From contig DATCMI010000001.1 in the NCBI GenBank assembly GCA_036563485.1, positions 704,938 through 768,937 of the forward strand: a stretch of 64,000 bases of DNA, written 5' to 3'. The position numbers were made by a program, and so were the translations under genes. This stretch comes from Sphingomicrobium sp. (lineage in GTDB: Bacteria > Pseudomonadota > Alphaproteobacteria > Sphingomonadales > Sphingomonadaceae). Of the stretch, positions 1-9,561 are shown one piece after another; within the stretch, counting starts at the first letter, position 1; each line of letters opens with the position of its first letter. The notes beneath the pieces are model-generated. The model was not told the DNA's origin. It saw only the letters and a list, made by a program, of their open reading frames with translations, and made no database searches.

Positions 1-189
1 GAAGGTCGTCCGTGCGACTTCGTTGAAGGTGCCGATGTGCGGCAGCCCCGACGGCCCGTAGCCCGTTTCGAACACGACCGGCTCCCCATTCGGCTTGCCG
101 TCGGGCCAGCGCTTCAGCAGCTTGCGCGCTTCCTCGTACGGCCAGGCCTTCGATTGCATTGCGGCGGTGCGCAGGTCAGTGTCGCTCAT
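1..189 (-). CDS. lysK: Class I lysyl-tRNA synthetase, N-terminal fragment (runs off window)
   Basis: Translation of the minus strand from the ATG at 189 gives 63 residues that stay open to the window edge. The stretch [19 protein letters not shown] carries the class I synthetase signature, with HIGT in place of HIGH, in the form typical of class I lysyl-tRNA synthetases. This enzyme charges tRNA-Lys and in many alphaproteobacteria replaces the usual class II LysS. Only the start of the catalytic domain is visible, so completeness cannot be judged. It is divergent from the GFA-domain gene 46 bases away. Identity is from the motif and its position near the N-terminus. Confidence 0.8.
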   Translation of the reverse strand, partial: MSDTDLRTAAMQSKAWPYEEARKLLKRWPDGKPNGEPVVFETGYGPSGLPHIGTFNEVARTTF

Positions 190-235
190 GTCGGGCGCGC
201 GTTAGCCCGTCAGCACGAGAGGGGAAAGCACGGCA

Positions 236-580
236 ATGAGCTATCAGGCGTCATGTCATTGCGGGGCGGTGACCGTCGAGGTCGACGCCGACCCGCCGGC
301 CGAGGCGATCTCCTGCAATTGCAGCCACTGCAGCCGAAAGGGATTCGTCCTGACCTTCGTCCCGCGCGACCGCGTAAGCGTGGCCGGCGAGGAGGCGCTT
401 GGCGAATATCGGTTCCACAAGCATGCGATCGCCCACCGCTTCTGCACCAAATGCGGCGTTCAGCCTTTTGCCGAAGGTCCGGGCCCGGATGGCCCTGGCG
501 CAATGATCAACCTGCGCTGCGTACCCGATATCGATCTCAACAGCTTGAAAATTACACCTTTTGACGGTGCCAGCCACTAG
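236..580 (+). CDS. GFA (CENP-V/GFA) domain protein
   Basis: This 114-residue protein is a complete GFA domain. The zinc-binding cysteines are all present: CHCG at residues 8-11, CNCSHC at about 28-33, and FCTKCG at about 71-76. The family is named after glutathione-dependent formaldehyde-activating enzyme, but most small members have no proven reaction, so the substrate is unknown. A purine-rich ribosome site (GAGAGGGGA) precedes the ATG. It stands alone between the divergent lysyl-tRNA synthetase gene and the helicase gene downstream. Confidence 0.85.
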   Translation: MSYQASCHCGAVTVEVDADPPAEAISCNCSHCSRKGFVLTFVPRDRVSVAGEEALGEYRFHKHAIAHRFCTKCGVQPFAEGPGPDGPGAMINLRCVPDIDLNSLKITPFDGASH

Positions 581-621
581 TCAGCCGTTGCCAATTTGTT
601 CACGGGACTTCAAATGAAGCG

Positions 622-3312
622 GTGAACCCGCTTTCCCTTCCGGCGCTGCATGCAACCCATGCCGGCATCTGGCTGGCCGGCGGCGATGGCGACGTCAGGG
701 AAGCCAGCCGCGGCGAAGCCGTCTCGCGGGCCGCGGAAACGCCGCACATCATCCTCAACGCGCCGCTGATCGGACAGCGGCTCGGTTATCCGGAGCTCAG
801 CGGGCTCGACCTGCTCGAGCTTTATGCCTTCATCCACCCGGCGCGCTTCGCCGTTCCGACCGCCGCCGGCTTGAGCCGCGCCGTCGGCCTCGAACCGCCA
901 GGCAGCGAGGCTGAAGCCGCGGAGACGCTGCGCAAGATCGCGGATCGCCTGCTTGCCGTCCTGCACGATGAAAGCTGGCCACAGCGCGAAGGCGCATGGA
1001 CCAGCAATGCAACGCTTCACCGGCTCGGCTGGGGCTGGGCGCCGCTGATCGGCGCTCGCCTCGCAAGGCCGGAGCGCGGCGAACGCATGCTGTTCGCGCG
1101 GCTGCCGCAATGGGAGGAAGCTGGCGAGCGGCCGCCTGCCCGCCCGGCCCGCGTCGACCCGGCCGCTGCTCGCGCCAAGCTCGACGCGCTCACCGGCCGC
1201 GTCGAACCGCGCGAGGGTCAGAAAGCGATGGCCGAAGCGGTCACCACGGTTTTCGCGCAGAAGAAAGCCAAGGACGCGCCCAACCTGCTGCTCGCCGAAG
1301 CCGGCACCGGAATCGGCAAGACCCTGGCTTATCTCGCGCCCGCTTCGCTGTGGGCGGAGCAGGCGGGCGGCACTGTGTGGGTATCGACCTTCACCAAGGC
1401 GCTGCAGCGGCAGCTCGATGCCGAAGGCCCTAAGCTGTTCGCCGATCCGCAAGAGCGGGCGCGGCGCATCGTCATCCGCAAGGGCCGCGAAAATTACCTG
1501 TGCCTGCTCAACCTCGAAGACGCGCTGCAGGGCGCCTTTGCCGGCCGTGCCGCGATCCTCGCGCAGCTGGTCGGCCGCTGGGCTGCATATTCGAAGGACG
1601 GGGACATGGTCGGCGGCGACCTGCCGGGCTGGTTGCCCAGCCTGTTCCGGCGCGCCGGCGCGACCGCGCTGACCGACCGCCGTGGCGAGTGCGTCTACGC
1701 CGGCTGCCCGCATTACCGCCGCTGCTTCATCGAGCGCGCCGAGCGGGCAAGCCGCGACGCCGACCTGGTCATCGCCAACCATGCCTTGGTGATGATCAAC
1801 GCCGCCCGCGCGCGCGAAGACGCGCCGGGCCGCATCCTGTTCGACGAAGGCCATCATCTGTTCGACGCCGCCGATTCAACCTTCGCGGTGGCGTTCGGCG
1901 GGCATGAAGCTATCGAGATGCGGCGCTGGATCGTCGGCTCCGAAGGGCGCTCGCGCGGTCGCCGGCGCGGCCTGGCCGCGCGGCTGATGGACGTGGCTTC
2001 GTACGACGAGGAAGGTGCCGTCGCGCTCGAAGCGGCGATCGATGCAGCACGTGCGCTGCCGTCCGACGGCTGGCTCCAGCGTATCGCCGAAGGCGACCCG
2101 TTCGGCCCGATCGAAGCGCTGCTCGCCGAGGTGCGCGGCACCGTCTACGCGCGGTCGAAGGCGCAGGAGGCGGGCTACGGGCTCGAGACCGAGCTCGCCG
2201 AGCCCGACGGGGCTCTGGTCAGCGCCGCCGCCGATGCGATGCAGGTGCTCGAAGCCTTGCAGAAGCCGCTCGCGGCCCTGTCGCGCCGGCTCGAAGCCGT
2301 GCTGGAGGATTCTCCCGACTGGCTCGATGCCCAGGCCCGCGCCCGGGTCGAAGGCGCGATCCGCGGCCTCGCGTGGCGGCGCGAAATCCTCGCCGCATGG
2401 ATCGCGCTCCTCGCGCGCATCGGCGGCGAAGCCGATCCAGCCTTCGTCGACTGGCTCGCCGTCGAGCGCATTGACGGGCGCGAATATGACATCGCAATCC
2501 ACCGTCACTGGCTCGATCCGACCAAGCCGCTTGCGGCCACCGTCCTCGCGCCGGCCGACGGCGTGCTCGTCACTTCGGCGACTCTTCGCGGCGGCGAAGA
2601 CTGGGCGGCCGCGGACGCGCGCACCGGCGCCGCCCACCTCGCCCTCCCCGCGACCCACTTCGAGGCGGAGAGCCCGTTCGATTACGCCGGCTGCTCCGAA
2701 GTGCTGATCGTCACCGACGTGAAGCAGGGCGACATTGCCTCTTTGGCCGGCGGTTACGCGCGGCTGATCGAAGCCGCGGAAGGCGGGACGCTCGGGCTGT
2801 TCACCGCGATCCAGCGGTTGAAGGCTGTCCACGCCAGAATTGCCGACCGGCTCGCGCGCGCCGGGCTCCCGCTGCTTGCCCAGCATGTCGACCCGATCGA
2901 CGCCGGCACATTGGTCGACATCTTCCGCGACGATCCCCGCGCCTCACTGCTCGGCACCGACGCGCTCCGCGACGGCGTCGACGTGCCCGGCGAGTCGCTT
3001 CGGCTGGTGGTGATGGAACGGGTGCCTTGGCCGCGCCCCACTGTGCTTCACGCCGCGCGGCGCATGGCGGGCGGCGGCAGCGCCTATGACGACCGGGTCG
3101 TCCGCGCCCGCCTGGCGCAGGCTTTCGGGCGCCTGATCCGTCGCCAGGGCGACTGCGGCACGTTCGTGATCATGTCGGCCGCCATGCCGTCGCGCTTGCT
3201 CAAGGCGTTCCCCGAAGGCGTGCCGATCAGCCGCGTACCGCTCGACGAAGCGATCGCGCGCGTTCACCAGCGCCTGCGCGCCGGAGCCATCCAGAAGGAA
3301 CTCGTAAGCTAG
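622..3312 (+). CDS. DinG/XPD-type ATP-dependent DNA helicase with Fe-S cluster
   Basis: This 896-residue superfamily 2 helicase has Walker A EAGTGIGKT at about 226-234 and a DEAH-like box DEGHH at about 408-412. Four cysteines (about C294, C357, C362 and C368) are placed as in the 4Fe-4S domain of XPD and DinG. A C-terminal motor domain ends in the QAFGRLIR-type motif VI. DinG helicases unwind 5'-3' and resolve R-loops and G-quadruplexes. Residues 1-190 come before the motor and look like a decayed exonuclease-type domain, which is an inference. The start is a GTG; the ATG eight bases upstream is out of frame and stops after three codons. The 3' end overlaps the convergent merR gene by 4 bases. 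Confidence 0.88.
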   Translation: MNPLSLPALHATHAGIWLAGGDGDVREASRGEAVSRAAETPHIILNAPLIGQRLGYPELSGLDLLELYAFIHPARFAVPTAAGLSRAVGLEPPGSEAEAAETLRKIADRLLAVLHDESWPQREGAWTSNATLHRLGWGWAPLIGARLARPERGERMLFARLPQWEEAGERPPARPARVDPAAARAKLDALTGRVEPREGQKAMAEAVTTVFAQKKAKDAPNLLLAEAGTGIGKTLAYLAPASLWAEQAGGTVWVSTFTKALQRQLDAEGPKLFADPQERARRIVIRKGRENYLCLLNLEDALQGAFAGRAAILAQLVGRWAAYSKDGDMVGGDLPGWLPSLFRRAGATALTDRRGECVYAGCPHYRRCFIERAERASRDADLVIANHALVMINAARAREDAPGRILFDEGHHLFDAADSTFAVAFGGHEAIEMRRWIVGSEGRSRGRRRGLAARLMDVASYDEEGAVALEAAIDAARALPSDGWLQRIAEGDPFGPIEALLAEVRGTVYARSKAQEAGYGLETELAEPDGALVSAAADAMQVLEALQKPLAALSRRLEAVLEDSPDWLDAQARARVEGAIRGLAWRREILAAWIALLARIGGEADPAFVDWLAVERIDGREYDIAIHRHWLDPTKPLAATVLAPADGVLVTSATLRGGEDWAAADARTGAAHLALPATHFEAESPFDYAGCSEVLIVTDVKQGDIASLAGGYARLIEAAEGGTLGLFTAIQRLKAVHARIADRLARAGLPLLAQHVDPIDAGTLVDIFRDDPRASLLGTDALRDGVDVPGESLRLVVMERVPWPRPTVLHAARRMAGGGSAYDDRVVRARLAQAFGRLIRRQGDCGTFVIMSAAMPSRLLKAFPEGVPISRVPLDEAIARVHQRLRAGAIQKELVS

Positions 3313-3701
3313 GCGTCGATCGCGGCAGCGAGCCGGTTGCGGAGCGCGATCAGGCGGAACACGTCGACCCCATGCGATTCGTACTGAGACGCTTCCGGCT
3401 GCGGAGCCGCCACCGGCGCGCTGATCGGTTCGGCGTGCGGCACTTCAACGGCATTCTTGTCGCGCAGCAGCTTCTGCACGCCGCGGACGGTATAGCCTTC
3501 ATGGTTGAGCAGTCGGTTGATCCGCCGCGCGAGGTCGACATCGGCCGGCCGGTAATAGCGCCGGTTGCCGGCGCGCTGCATCGGCTTGAGCTGCGGGAAA
3601 CGCGATTCCCAATAGCGCAGGATATGCTGGGCGACGCCAAGCTCCTGCGACAATTCACCAATCGTCAGAAGAGCGCCCGCTTCCTTGTTCCGGGTCGCCA
3701 A
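3309..3701 (-). CDS. MerR-family transcriptional regulator
   Basis: The 130-residue protein has an N-terminal winged helix-turn-helix (residues about 13-85) with LTIGELSQELGVAQHILRYW and the typical RRYYRPADVDL segment. The C-terminal 40 residues are proline/alanine-rich and lack metal-binding cysteines, so no ligand can be read off. It is the last gene of the minus-strand series rpmF-plsX-fabH-ihfA, starting 6 bases after ihfA. This placement behind ihfA is common in alphaproteobacteria, which suggests a conserved but uncharacterised regulator rather than a metal sensor. Confidence 0.85.
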   Translation of the reverse strand: MATRNKEAGALLTIGELSQELGVAQHILRYWESRFPQLKPMQRAGNRRYYRPADVDLARRINRLLNHEGYTVRGVQKLLRDKNAVEVPHAEPISAPVAAPQPEASQYESHGVDVFRLIALRNRLAAAIDA

Positions 3702-3707
3702 GACCCG

Positions 3708-4040
3708 TTAGCCTCTCGCGATCCGCTCGCGCATGATCTGGCTCGCGCGGAAGGTCATCACGCGGCGCGGCGCGATCGGCACTTCGACGCCGGTCTTCGG
3801 GTTGCGGCCGATGCGCTGCCCCTTGTCGCGAAGGATGAAGGTGCCGAAGCCGGAGATCTTCACATTCTCGCCTTCGGAAAGCGCATGGCACATGTGGTGC
3901 AGCACGCGCTCGACGACGCTCGCCGACTCGGCGCGCGAAAGACCGAGCTGCCGATGGACGGTATCCGCGAGGTCGGCTCTGGTCAGAGTCGCGCCGTCGC
4001 TGGTGTCAGTATTGATCCGCGCGATCCCCAGATCGGCCAT
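3708..4040 (-). CDS. ihfA: Integration host factor subunit alpha
   Basis: This 110-residue member of the HU/IHF family pairs with IHF-beta to bend DNA sharply at specific sites. The protein has [19 protein letters not shown] near the N-terminus and the beta-arm core [22 protein letters not shown] followed by [14 protein letters not shown]. The arm sequence with GRNPKTG and the proline that intercalates into DNA are kept. It extends about ten residues N-terminal to the E. coli protein. It lies between fabH and the MerR gene on the same strand, about 105 bases after fabH, so it may be co-transcribed. Confidence 0.93.
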   Translation of the reverse strand: MADLGIARINTDTSDGATLTRADLADTVHRQLGLSRAESASVVERVLHHMCHALSEGENVKISGFGTFILRDKGQRIGRNPKTGVEVPIAPRRVMTFRASQIMRERIARG

Positions 4041-4145
4041 TTCACGTCTCCCGCCCTGAACGGCTTGCCCCCGCCGTCAATTACATATCCGTAACGGAAT
4101 TAGCTGCTGTCGGCAATTCGACATTCGCCTGATATTCCAAACTTT

Positions 4146-5102
4146 TCAATAGCGGAGCGCAGCGGCACCCCAAGTAAATCCGCCGCCCATCGCTTCCAGG
4201 ACGACGACGTCCCCGCGTTTGATACGCCCGTCCTTCACCGCCGTGTCGAACGCAAGCGGAACGGAGGCCGCAGACGTATTCGCATGCTGGTCGACGGTGA
4301 CGACCACCTTCTCCGGCGAAAGGCCGAGCTTCTTGGCCGTGGCGTCGAGGATTCGCGCATTGGCCTGGTGCGGCACCACCCAGTCGATGTCGGCGGTGGT
4401 GAGCCCCGCGCCTTCTAGCACTTCGTTGAGCACGGCGGCGAGGTTCACGACGGCGTGGCGGAACACTTCGCGCCCTTTCATCCGCAGCTTGCCGACAGTG
4501 CCGGTCGTCGACGGACCGCCGTCGACGAACAGCAAATCGTTGTGCCTGCCGTCCGCGTGGAGCTTCGTCGCAAGGATGCCGCGCTCTGTCTCCTCGGCCC
4601 CGAGCACCAGCGCCCCGGCACCGTCGCCGAACAGGACGCAGGTCGCGCGGTCCTCCCAATCGAGGATCCGGCTGAACGTCTCCGCGCCGATCACCAGCGC
4701 CTTTTGCGCACTGCCGCCGCGAAGCATCGAGTCGGCCACCGACAGCGCATAGAGGAAGCCCGTGCATACGGCGTGGACGTCGAAGGCGATGCAGTCGTCG
4801 ATGCCCAGCGTCGCCTGAACCTTGGTTGCGGACGATGGGAAGGTCTGGTCGGGGGTCGCGGTCGCAAGAACGATCAGCCCGATGTCCTTGGCGTCGACTC
4901 CGGCATGCTCGAGCGCCGCGCGCGCCGCACTGACGGCAAGGCTCGACGTCGTTTCGCCGTCCCCCGCGATGTGACGGCTGCGGATGCCGGTCCGCTCCAC
5001 GATCCACTCGTCGGACGTGTCGACCTGGCTCGCCAGCTCCGCGTTGGTGACTCGCCGCTTGGGGAGCGCGCTCCCGGCCCCGAGGACGACCGAGCGCCTC
5101 AC
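4146..5102 (-). CDS. fabH: Beta-ketoacyl-ACP synthase III
   Basis: FabH condenses acetyl-CoA with malonyl-ACP to start each fatty acid chain in the cytoplasm. The 318-residue protein has the full catalytic triad: Cys113 in HAVCTGF, His245 in VVPHQANAR and Asn275 in ANTSAAS. The C-terminal [10 protein letters not shown] is also typical. The start ATG overlaps the plsX stop by 4 bases, so the two are translationally coupled. The plsX-fabH pair is the usual bacterial arrangement. Length is normal for the family. Confidence 0.95.
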   Translation of the reverse strand: MRRSVVLGAGSALPKRRVTNAELASQVDTSDEWIVERTGIRSRHIAGDGETTSSLAVSAARAALEHAGVDAKDIGLIVLATATPDQTFPSSATKVQATLGIDDCIAFDVHAVCTGFLYALSVADSMLRGGSAQKALVIGAETFSRILDWEDRATCVLFGDGAGALVLGAEETERGILATKLHADGRHNDLLFVDGGPSTTGTVGKLRMKGREVFRHAVVNLAAVLNEVLEGAGLTTADIDWVVPHQANARILDATAKKLGLSPEKVVVTVDQHANTSAASVPLAFDTAVKDGRIKRGDVVVLEAMGGGFTWGAAALRY

Positions 5103-6148
5103 TTGCCGTTTCCGTTGGCGAATGCGTGAGCGCGGAAATTGTCGAGATCGTCGCCGATCTTCCGGGTGATGTCGTTGCGGACCATGCTCGCGGCGACGCG
5201 GATGGCGTTGGCGACACCCTTTGGCGTCGCACTCCCGTGGCTCTTCACGACCAGGCCGTTGAGGCCGAGGAAGACCGCGCCATTGTGATTATTCGGGTCG
5301 AGATGGACCTTCAGCAGGTTTAGCGCCGGCTTCGACAGCGCGAACCCGGCCTTGGACCGAAGCGAGCTCTTGAATGCCCGGCGAAGCAAGTCGGTCACGA
5401 ACCGCGCCGTGCCTTCGGCAGTCTTGAGCGCGATGTTGCCGGAAAAGCCGTCGGTCACGACGACATCGACCTGGCCGCGCGACAGCTGGTCGCCTTCGGT
5501 GAAGCCGTCGAAGCGGAACGGGAGGTAGTCGGCCTCGCGGAGCAGCGCGGCCGCATCCTTGAGCTCGTCCGTGCCCTTCAATTCCTCGGTGCCGATGTTC
5601 AGCAGCTTCACGCGCGGTTTGGAAATGCCAAGCACGGTCCTTGAATAGGCCGATCCCATGACGGCGAACTGAACCAGATTTTGGGCGTCGCACTCGGTGT
5701 TGGCGCCAAGGTCGAGCATGACCACGTCCGTGTCGCCGAGCGTCGGCAGAAGCGCGGCAAGCGCCGGCCGGTCGATCCCCGGCATCGTCCGAAGCGCAAG
5801 CTTCGACATGGCCATCAAAGCACCGGTGTTCCCGGCCGACAGAGCGGCGTCCGCCCGGTCTTCCTTCACCGCATTGATGGCCATGCCCATCGAGGTGGTC
5901 CGCGCCCGGCGGATCGCCTGGCTCGGCTTTTCCGTCGGATGGATCTCTTCCGGCGAATGGCAGACGGTCACGCCCGCCTGCAGGTTCTTGTGCTTGTCGA
6001 GCTGCTCTTCGACCTTCTGCTTGTCACCGTAGAAGGTGAACTGCAGCGTCGGGTCCTTCTTCAGCGCGCGCGAAGCGCCCGCAATCATGACGTCCGGGCC
6101 GCTGTCGCCGCCCATCGCGTCAATTGCGATTCGTGGGCCCCCGGTCAT
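5099..6148 (-). CDS. plsX: Phosphate acyltransferase PlsX
   Basis: PlsX makes acyl-phosphate from acyl-ACP, the first step of phospholipid synthesis by the PlsX/PlsY route. The 349-residue product opens with [15 protein letters not shown] and contains [14 protein letters not shown] and [14 protein letters not shown], all hallmarks of the family. It begins 17 bases after the rpmF stop and overlaps fabH by 4 bases, giving the classical rpmF-plsX-fabH order. Nothing unusual is seen. Confidence 0.95.
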   Translation of the reverse strand: MTGGPRIAIDAMGGDSGPDVMIAGASRALKKDPTLQFTFYGDKQKVEEQLDKHKNLQAGVTVCHSPEEIHPTEKPSQAIRRARTTSMGMAINAVKEDRADAALSAGNTGALMAMSKLALRTMPGIDRPALAALLPTLGDTDVVMLDLGANTECDAQNLVQFAVMGSAYSRTVLGISKPRVKLLNIGTEELKGTDELKDAAALLREADYLPFRFDGFTEGDQLSRGQVDVVVTDGFSGNIALKTAEGTARFVTDLLRRAFKSSLRSKAGFALSKPALNLLKVHLDPNNHNGAVFLGLNGLVVKSHGSATPKGVANAIRVAASMVRNDITRKIGDDLDNFRAHAFANGNGK

Positions 6149-6165
6149 GCGGGCCTCGTTTAAGC

Positions 6166-6345
6166 TTAGGACTCGGTCGAAACGACTTCGCGGCCGTTAT
6201 AGTGGCCGCACGCCGAGCACAGGTTGTGCGGCACCTTCAGTTCGCCGCAGTTTGGGCATTCCTGATAGGCGGGCGTCTTCAGCGCATGGTGGCTGCGGCG
6301 CATGTTGCGCTTGGAGGGCGAAGTTTTTCTCTTAGGGACAGCCAT
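6166..6345 (-). CDS. rpmF: 50S ribosomal protein L32
   Basis: A 59-residue reading frame begins [17 protein letters not shown], the invariant start of L32. It contains the zinc-ribbon cysteines CPNC (30-33) and CSAC (43-46). The protein binds 23S rRNA at the large-subunit surface. A ribosome site AAAGGTG lies just before the ATG. It is the first gene of the rpmF-plsX-fabH-ihfA-merR series. The AT-rich stretch upstream (about 6350-6380) is the likely promoter region, but no convincing -35/-10 pair can be fixed. Confidence 0.95.
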   Translation of the reverse strand: MAVPKRKTSPSKRNMRRSHHALKTPAYQECPNCGELKVPHNLCSACGHYNGREVVSTES

Positions 6346-6556
6346 TGCGGCACCTTTAGCTTCAATAAAAATGGCGACGATTCCGCGCCATATGAGAGGC
6401 GGCCGGATCGTCGCGAACCGCGGCTCCTATAGCGAAGTGCCCGCCAAGCGCAAGCGCCGCCCGGGCGATCGCGTCCATCGGCGTCCGACGTTCGCCTGCC
6501 CTCCCCCGGCCGCTACGAGCCACAAGAGAAGGGCGGTCAAAGCGAGCCTCCGCCGG

Positions 6557-7219
6557 TCAGGCCGCGGCGAGCGCCGCGTCGCCCACGAGGGGATTGGTCC
6601 GCCGCTCGTGCCCGAACGTCGACATCGGGCCATGACCGGGCACGAATGCGGTGTCGTCGCCCATCGGCCAAAGCCTCTTGGTGATCGATTCGATCAGCTG
6701 CGCGTGATCGCCGCGCGGGAAATCCCAGCGGCCGATCGACCCCTTGAACAGCACGTCGCCGACCAGCGCGAGGTTCGATGCCGCATGGCGAAACACGACG
6801 TGGCCCGGCGTGTGCCCCGGACAGTGCCGGACTTCGAAGGTCAGCTCGCCGACCGTGACCTCATCGCTGTCGACGAGCCAGCGCGACGGTTCGAACGGCT
6901 TACCCATCACGCCGTAGCGCGGACCGTCCTCTCCAAGCCGATCGATCCAGAAACGGTCGTCCTCGTGCGGCCCTTCGATCGGCACGCCCAGTTCTTCCGC
7001 GAAGATGCCGGCGCTTCCGCAATGGTCGATATGGCCGTGGGTCAGCAGGATTTTTTCGACCGTGACCCCGGCCTGGGCGGCGGCCGCCTTCAGCCGCGGC
7101 AGGTCGCCGCCCGGATCGACGAACGCGGCGCGATTAGTCTTCGTGCACCACAGCAAGGTGCAATTCTGCTGCAGCGGCGTGACCGGTACGATTGCAGCCT
7201 TGAGTGGCGGTTCGCTCAT
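6557..7219 (-). CDS. MBL-fold metallo-hydrolase (glyoxalase II-like)
   Basis: The 220-residue protein has the metallo-beta-lactamase fold signature HGHIDH at 61-66. Further metal ligands are His136 (in HCPGHTPGH), Asp155 (VGDVLF) and His196 (PGHGP). This complete set of dinuclear metal ligands fits the YcbL/GloB-like group, which hydrolyses thioesters such as S-lactoylglutathione, but the substrate is not proved. Its ATG overlaps the stop of the upstream dipeptidase gene by 4 bases, so translation is coupled. About 210 bases without a supported gene separate it from rpmF. Confidence 0.85.
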   Translation of the reverse strand: MSEPPLKAAIVPVTPLQQNCTLLWCTKTNRAAFVDPGGDLPRLKAAAAQAGVTVEKILLTHGHIDHCGSAGIFAEELGVPIEGPHEDDRFWIDRLGEDGPRYGVMGKPFEPSRWLVDSDEVTVGELTFEVRHCPGHTPGHVVFRHAASNLALVGDVLFKGSIGRWDFPRGDHAQLIESITKRLWPMGDDTAFVPGHGPMSTFGHERRTNPLVGDAALAAA

Positions 7220-8478
7220 TGCGCGCGCTCTTCATCGACCGGCGACATGGCGGCGGGTTCATTCTTCATCGCGGCTGCGACGCGCTCGGCTCCACGCAGC
7301 GCTCGAAGCAGGTTGCCGCCTGCGAGCTTCGCAAGGTTGGCGTCGCTCCAGCCGCGGCGGATCAGCTCCGCGAACAATGCCGGATAGTCTTCGACTCCGT
7401 CGAGCCCCTCCGGAGTGGCGTCGATCCCGTCGAAATCCCCGCCGATCGCCACATGATCGTACCCGGCAACCTTGGCGACATGCTCGATGTGATCGGCGAC
7501 GGCCGACACCGTCACCCGCGGCGCGGGATGCGCAGCCTCCCAGGCTTTCACCCCGGCCTCCACCGCAGCCTTGCTGGCGCGGTGGATCGCCCGCAGCCGC
7601 GCTTCCTCGCCGCTCCGCTCGGCGCCCCACTTCCACGATGCTTCCGATAGGAATCCGGGAACGAAGTTCACCATCACGACGCCGCCGTTCGCGGGCAGCA
7701 GCGCAAGCACGTCGTCTGGGACGTTGCGCGGGTGAGCGGAAAGTCCGCCGGCGGAAGAATGGGAGAAGATGACGGGTGCGCGGGTTGCGGCGATCGCGTC
7801 CTTCATCGTCTCAGGCGACACGTGGCTTAGGTCCACCAGCATGCCGATGCGGTTCATCTCCCGAACCACTGTTACGCCGAAGTCGGAAAGGCCGCCGTAT
7901 TTCGCTTCGTCGGTCGCGCTGTCGGCCCATTCGGTCGTCTGGTTGTGCGTCAGCGTCATGTAGCGGGCGCCGAGATTGTAGAATTGCCGGAGCGCGGCAA
8001 GCGAACCGCCGATCTGCCGCCCGCCCTCGATCCCGATCAGCGACGCCACCTTGCCCTTGTGATGGATGCGCACGACGTCGTCGGCGGTGGACGCAAGCTC
8101 GAGGTCGTTCGAGTAGCGTGCGACCAGCCGGTGAACCACGTCGATCTGCAGCAGCGTCTCGCGGATCGTGGCATCGCCCGTGATCTGTCCGTTGATGTAG
8201 ACCGACCAAAATTGCCCCCCGACCCGGCCCTGTCGAAGCCGGGCCATGTCGGTCATCAGCGGCGGCTCGCGCGTCGCGGTACCGCTGGCGAGACCTTCGA
8301 TGCTCCGCTTGCTATGCTCCGACAGCTGCTCGGGCAGGTCGTTGTGCCCGTCGATCAGCGGCGTGCGCTTCAAGATGCGGTCGATTCGCGCCTGCACCTT
8401 CGGGTCGATCGGCTGCGCGCTTGCGGCCACGGGCAGGATCGCCGCAGCGGCGGCAACGGCAAACAGGAAATGCTTCAT
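7216..8478 (-). CDS. Membrane dipeptidase, peptidase family M19, secreted
   Basis: Peptidase M19 enzymes are zinc dipeptidases that cleave L-Xaa-D/L-Xaa dipeptides. The 420-residue protein starts with a clear signal peptide, MKHFLFAVAAAAAILPVAASAQ, so it acts in the periplasm or outside. Metal ligands visible are His45 and Asp47 in IDGHNDLPE, a glutamate in GIEGG, and histidines in VDLSHVS and IFSHSS. An upstream in-frame codon at 8514 would put a non-signal extension in front, so the ATG at 8478 is preferred. It overlaps the MBL gene by 4 bases. Confidence 0.9.
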   Translation of the reverse strand: MKHFLFAVAAAAAILPVAASAQPIDPKVQARIDRILKRTPLIDGHNDLPEQLSEHSKRSIEGLASGTATREPPLMTDMARLRQGRVGGQFWSVYINGQITGDATIRETLLQIDVVHRLVARYSNDLELASTADDVVRIHHKGKVASLIGIEGGRQIGGSLAALRQFYNLGARYMTLTHNQTTEWADSATDEAKYGGLSDFGVTVVREMNRIGMLVDLSHVSPETMKDAIAATRAPVIFSHSSAGGLSAHPRNVPDDVLALLPANGGVVMVNFVPGFLSEASWKWGAERSGEEARLRAIHRASKAAVEAGVKAWEAAHPAPRVTVSAVADHIEHVAKVAGYDHVAIGGDFDGIDATPEGLDGVEDYPALFAELIRRGWSDANLAKLAGGNLLRALRGAERVAAAMKNEPAAMSPVDEERAQ

Positions 8479-8520
8479 CGGCGGGAGCCTAGGTAGAGGC
8501 GCCCCGGGGCGCAACTCGGC

Positions 8521-9534
8521 TCATAAAGGCTGCCGCGCTGGAGCCTCGACGAGGTAACGTAGCCCTTCCGGCGCGAAGGTCAGCTTGGCCTTGCCTCCGA
8601 TGTCGGACGCGAACGCCCGCTCTAGCATGCGCGTCCCGAAGCCCTTTCGCGCGGGCGGGGAGCATTCCGGACCGCCCTGCTCACGCCACTGCAGCCGGAA
8701 GCGTTCGGCATCGACCGACCAGTGCACCGCCACCGAACCGCTGGAGCTCGTGAGAGCGCCATATTTGAGCGCATTGGTCGCGAGCTCGTGAACGGTCATG
8801 GCCAGCGTCACCGATGACTTGGGGGTGAGGCGCACCGCGGGCCCGTCGAGCACGAAGCGGTCGCCGACGTTGCCGTGCGGTTCGAGCGTTTGCGCGATCA
8901 CATCCCTGATCTCCACTTCCTGCCAATTCTGCTTCGTCAGGATCTGATGCGCGGACGCGAGCGCCATCAGCCGCCCTTCAAATGCCTTGGCTGCCTCTTC
9001 GAGCGGCGCATCCCTCCGCAGGCTCTGGTGGCCGATGCTCTGGACGATCGCGAGGGTATTTTTCACGCGATGGTTGAGCTCGGCAACGAGATGTTCGCGG
9101 ATCCGCAGCTGTTCCTGCAGCGCCTCGGCGTCCTTGCGCATCTCGCGCTGGTAGAGGCCGGTCATCGCGACGAGCGCCAGTTGCGACGCCGACGCGACGG
9201 CAAGCGCCGCCGCCGTATGGCTGTTAAGGCCAAAGCTGTGGACAGGCGGCAGGATGTAGAACCAAGTCAGTCCCTGGCCGGCCACGAGGGCGACCAGGCC
9301 GCTCCGCCAGCCGCCTACGAGGCAGGCGAGGAGCACGCCGCTGAAGATGATCGCGAACGGCGCCTCGTCGCCGGTAAACGGCGACAGAGCCTTGCGGATT
9401 GCCAATGCGAGAAGGGCCGCTGCGACGCCCACGGCGACTTCGGTGACGATGGGCGGGAGGCGCTTTGCAAGCCGCTCCGGCACCCTTAATCGCAACAACC
9501 GACGAATCCTCGTACCCCCTTCCAGTCGCGTCAT
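8521..9534 (-). CDS. Membrane sensor histidine kinase, HWE/HisKA_2 type
   Basis: The N-terminal part (about residues 25-120) has hydrophobic helices of DUF4118 type, as in KdpD-like sensors. The H-box follows as ELNHRVKNTLAIVQSI, with the phospho-accepting His in LNHRVKN. The ATP-binding domain has HELATNALKYGAL. This is the HWE/HisKA_2 kinase class, common in alphaproteobacterial stress and light responses. No response regulator lies next to it, so the partner is unknown. An upstream TTG at 9561, directly after the preceding stop, is possible; the ATG at 9534 was chosen. Confidence 0.85.
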   Translation of the reverse strand: MTRLEGGTRIRRLLRLRVPERLAKRLPPIVTEVAVGVAAALLALAIRKALSPFTGDEAPFAIIFSGVLLACLVGGWRSGLVALVAGQGLTWFYILPPVHSFGLNSHTAAALAVASASQLALVAMTGLYQREMRKDAEALQEQLRIREHLVAELNHRVKNTLAIVQSIGHQSLRRDAPLEEAAKAFEGRLMALASAHQILTKQNWQEVEIRDVIAQTLEPHGNVGDRFVLDGPAVRLTPKSSVTLAMTVHELATNALKYGALTSSSGSVAVHWSVDAERFRLQWREQGGPECSPPARKGFGTRMLERAFASDIGGKAKLTFAPEGLRYLVEAPARQPL

Positions 9535-9561
9535 TGTGCGGAAGGATGGCGGGGTTCGCAA

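Noticed and set aside
610-1857. A 415-codon minus-strand frame over the helicase
   Set aside because: The plus strand carries the helicase Walker A and Fe-S cysteines here; the antisense frame has none.
4081-5232. A 383-codon minus-strand frame over fabH
   Set aside because: fabH in another frame has its full catalytic triad and correct length; this frame is arginine-rich and without motifs.
6427-6633. Short minus-strand frame with a hydrophobic stretch just past the MBL gene
   Set aside because: It overlaps the MBL gene in another frame, and only about 37 codons lie after it. A weak ribosome site before a TTG exists, but there is no family support.
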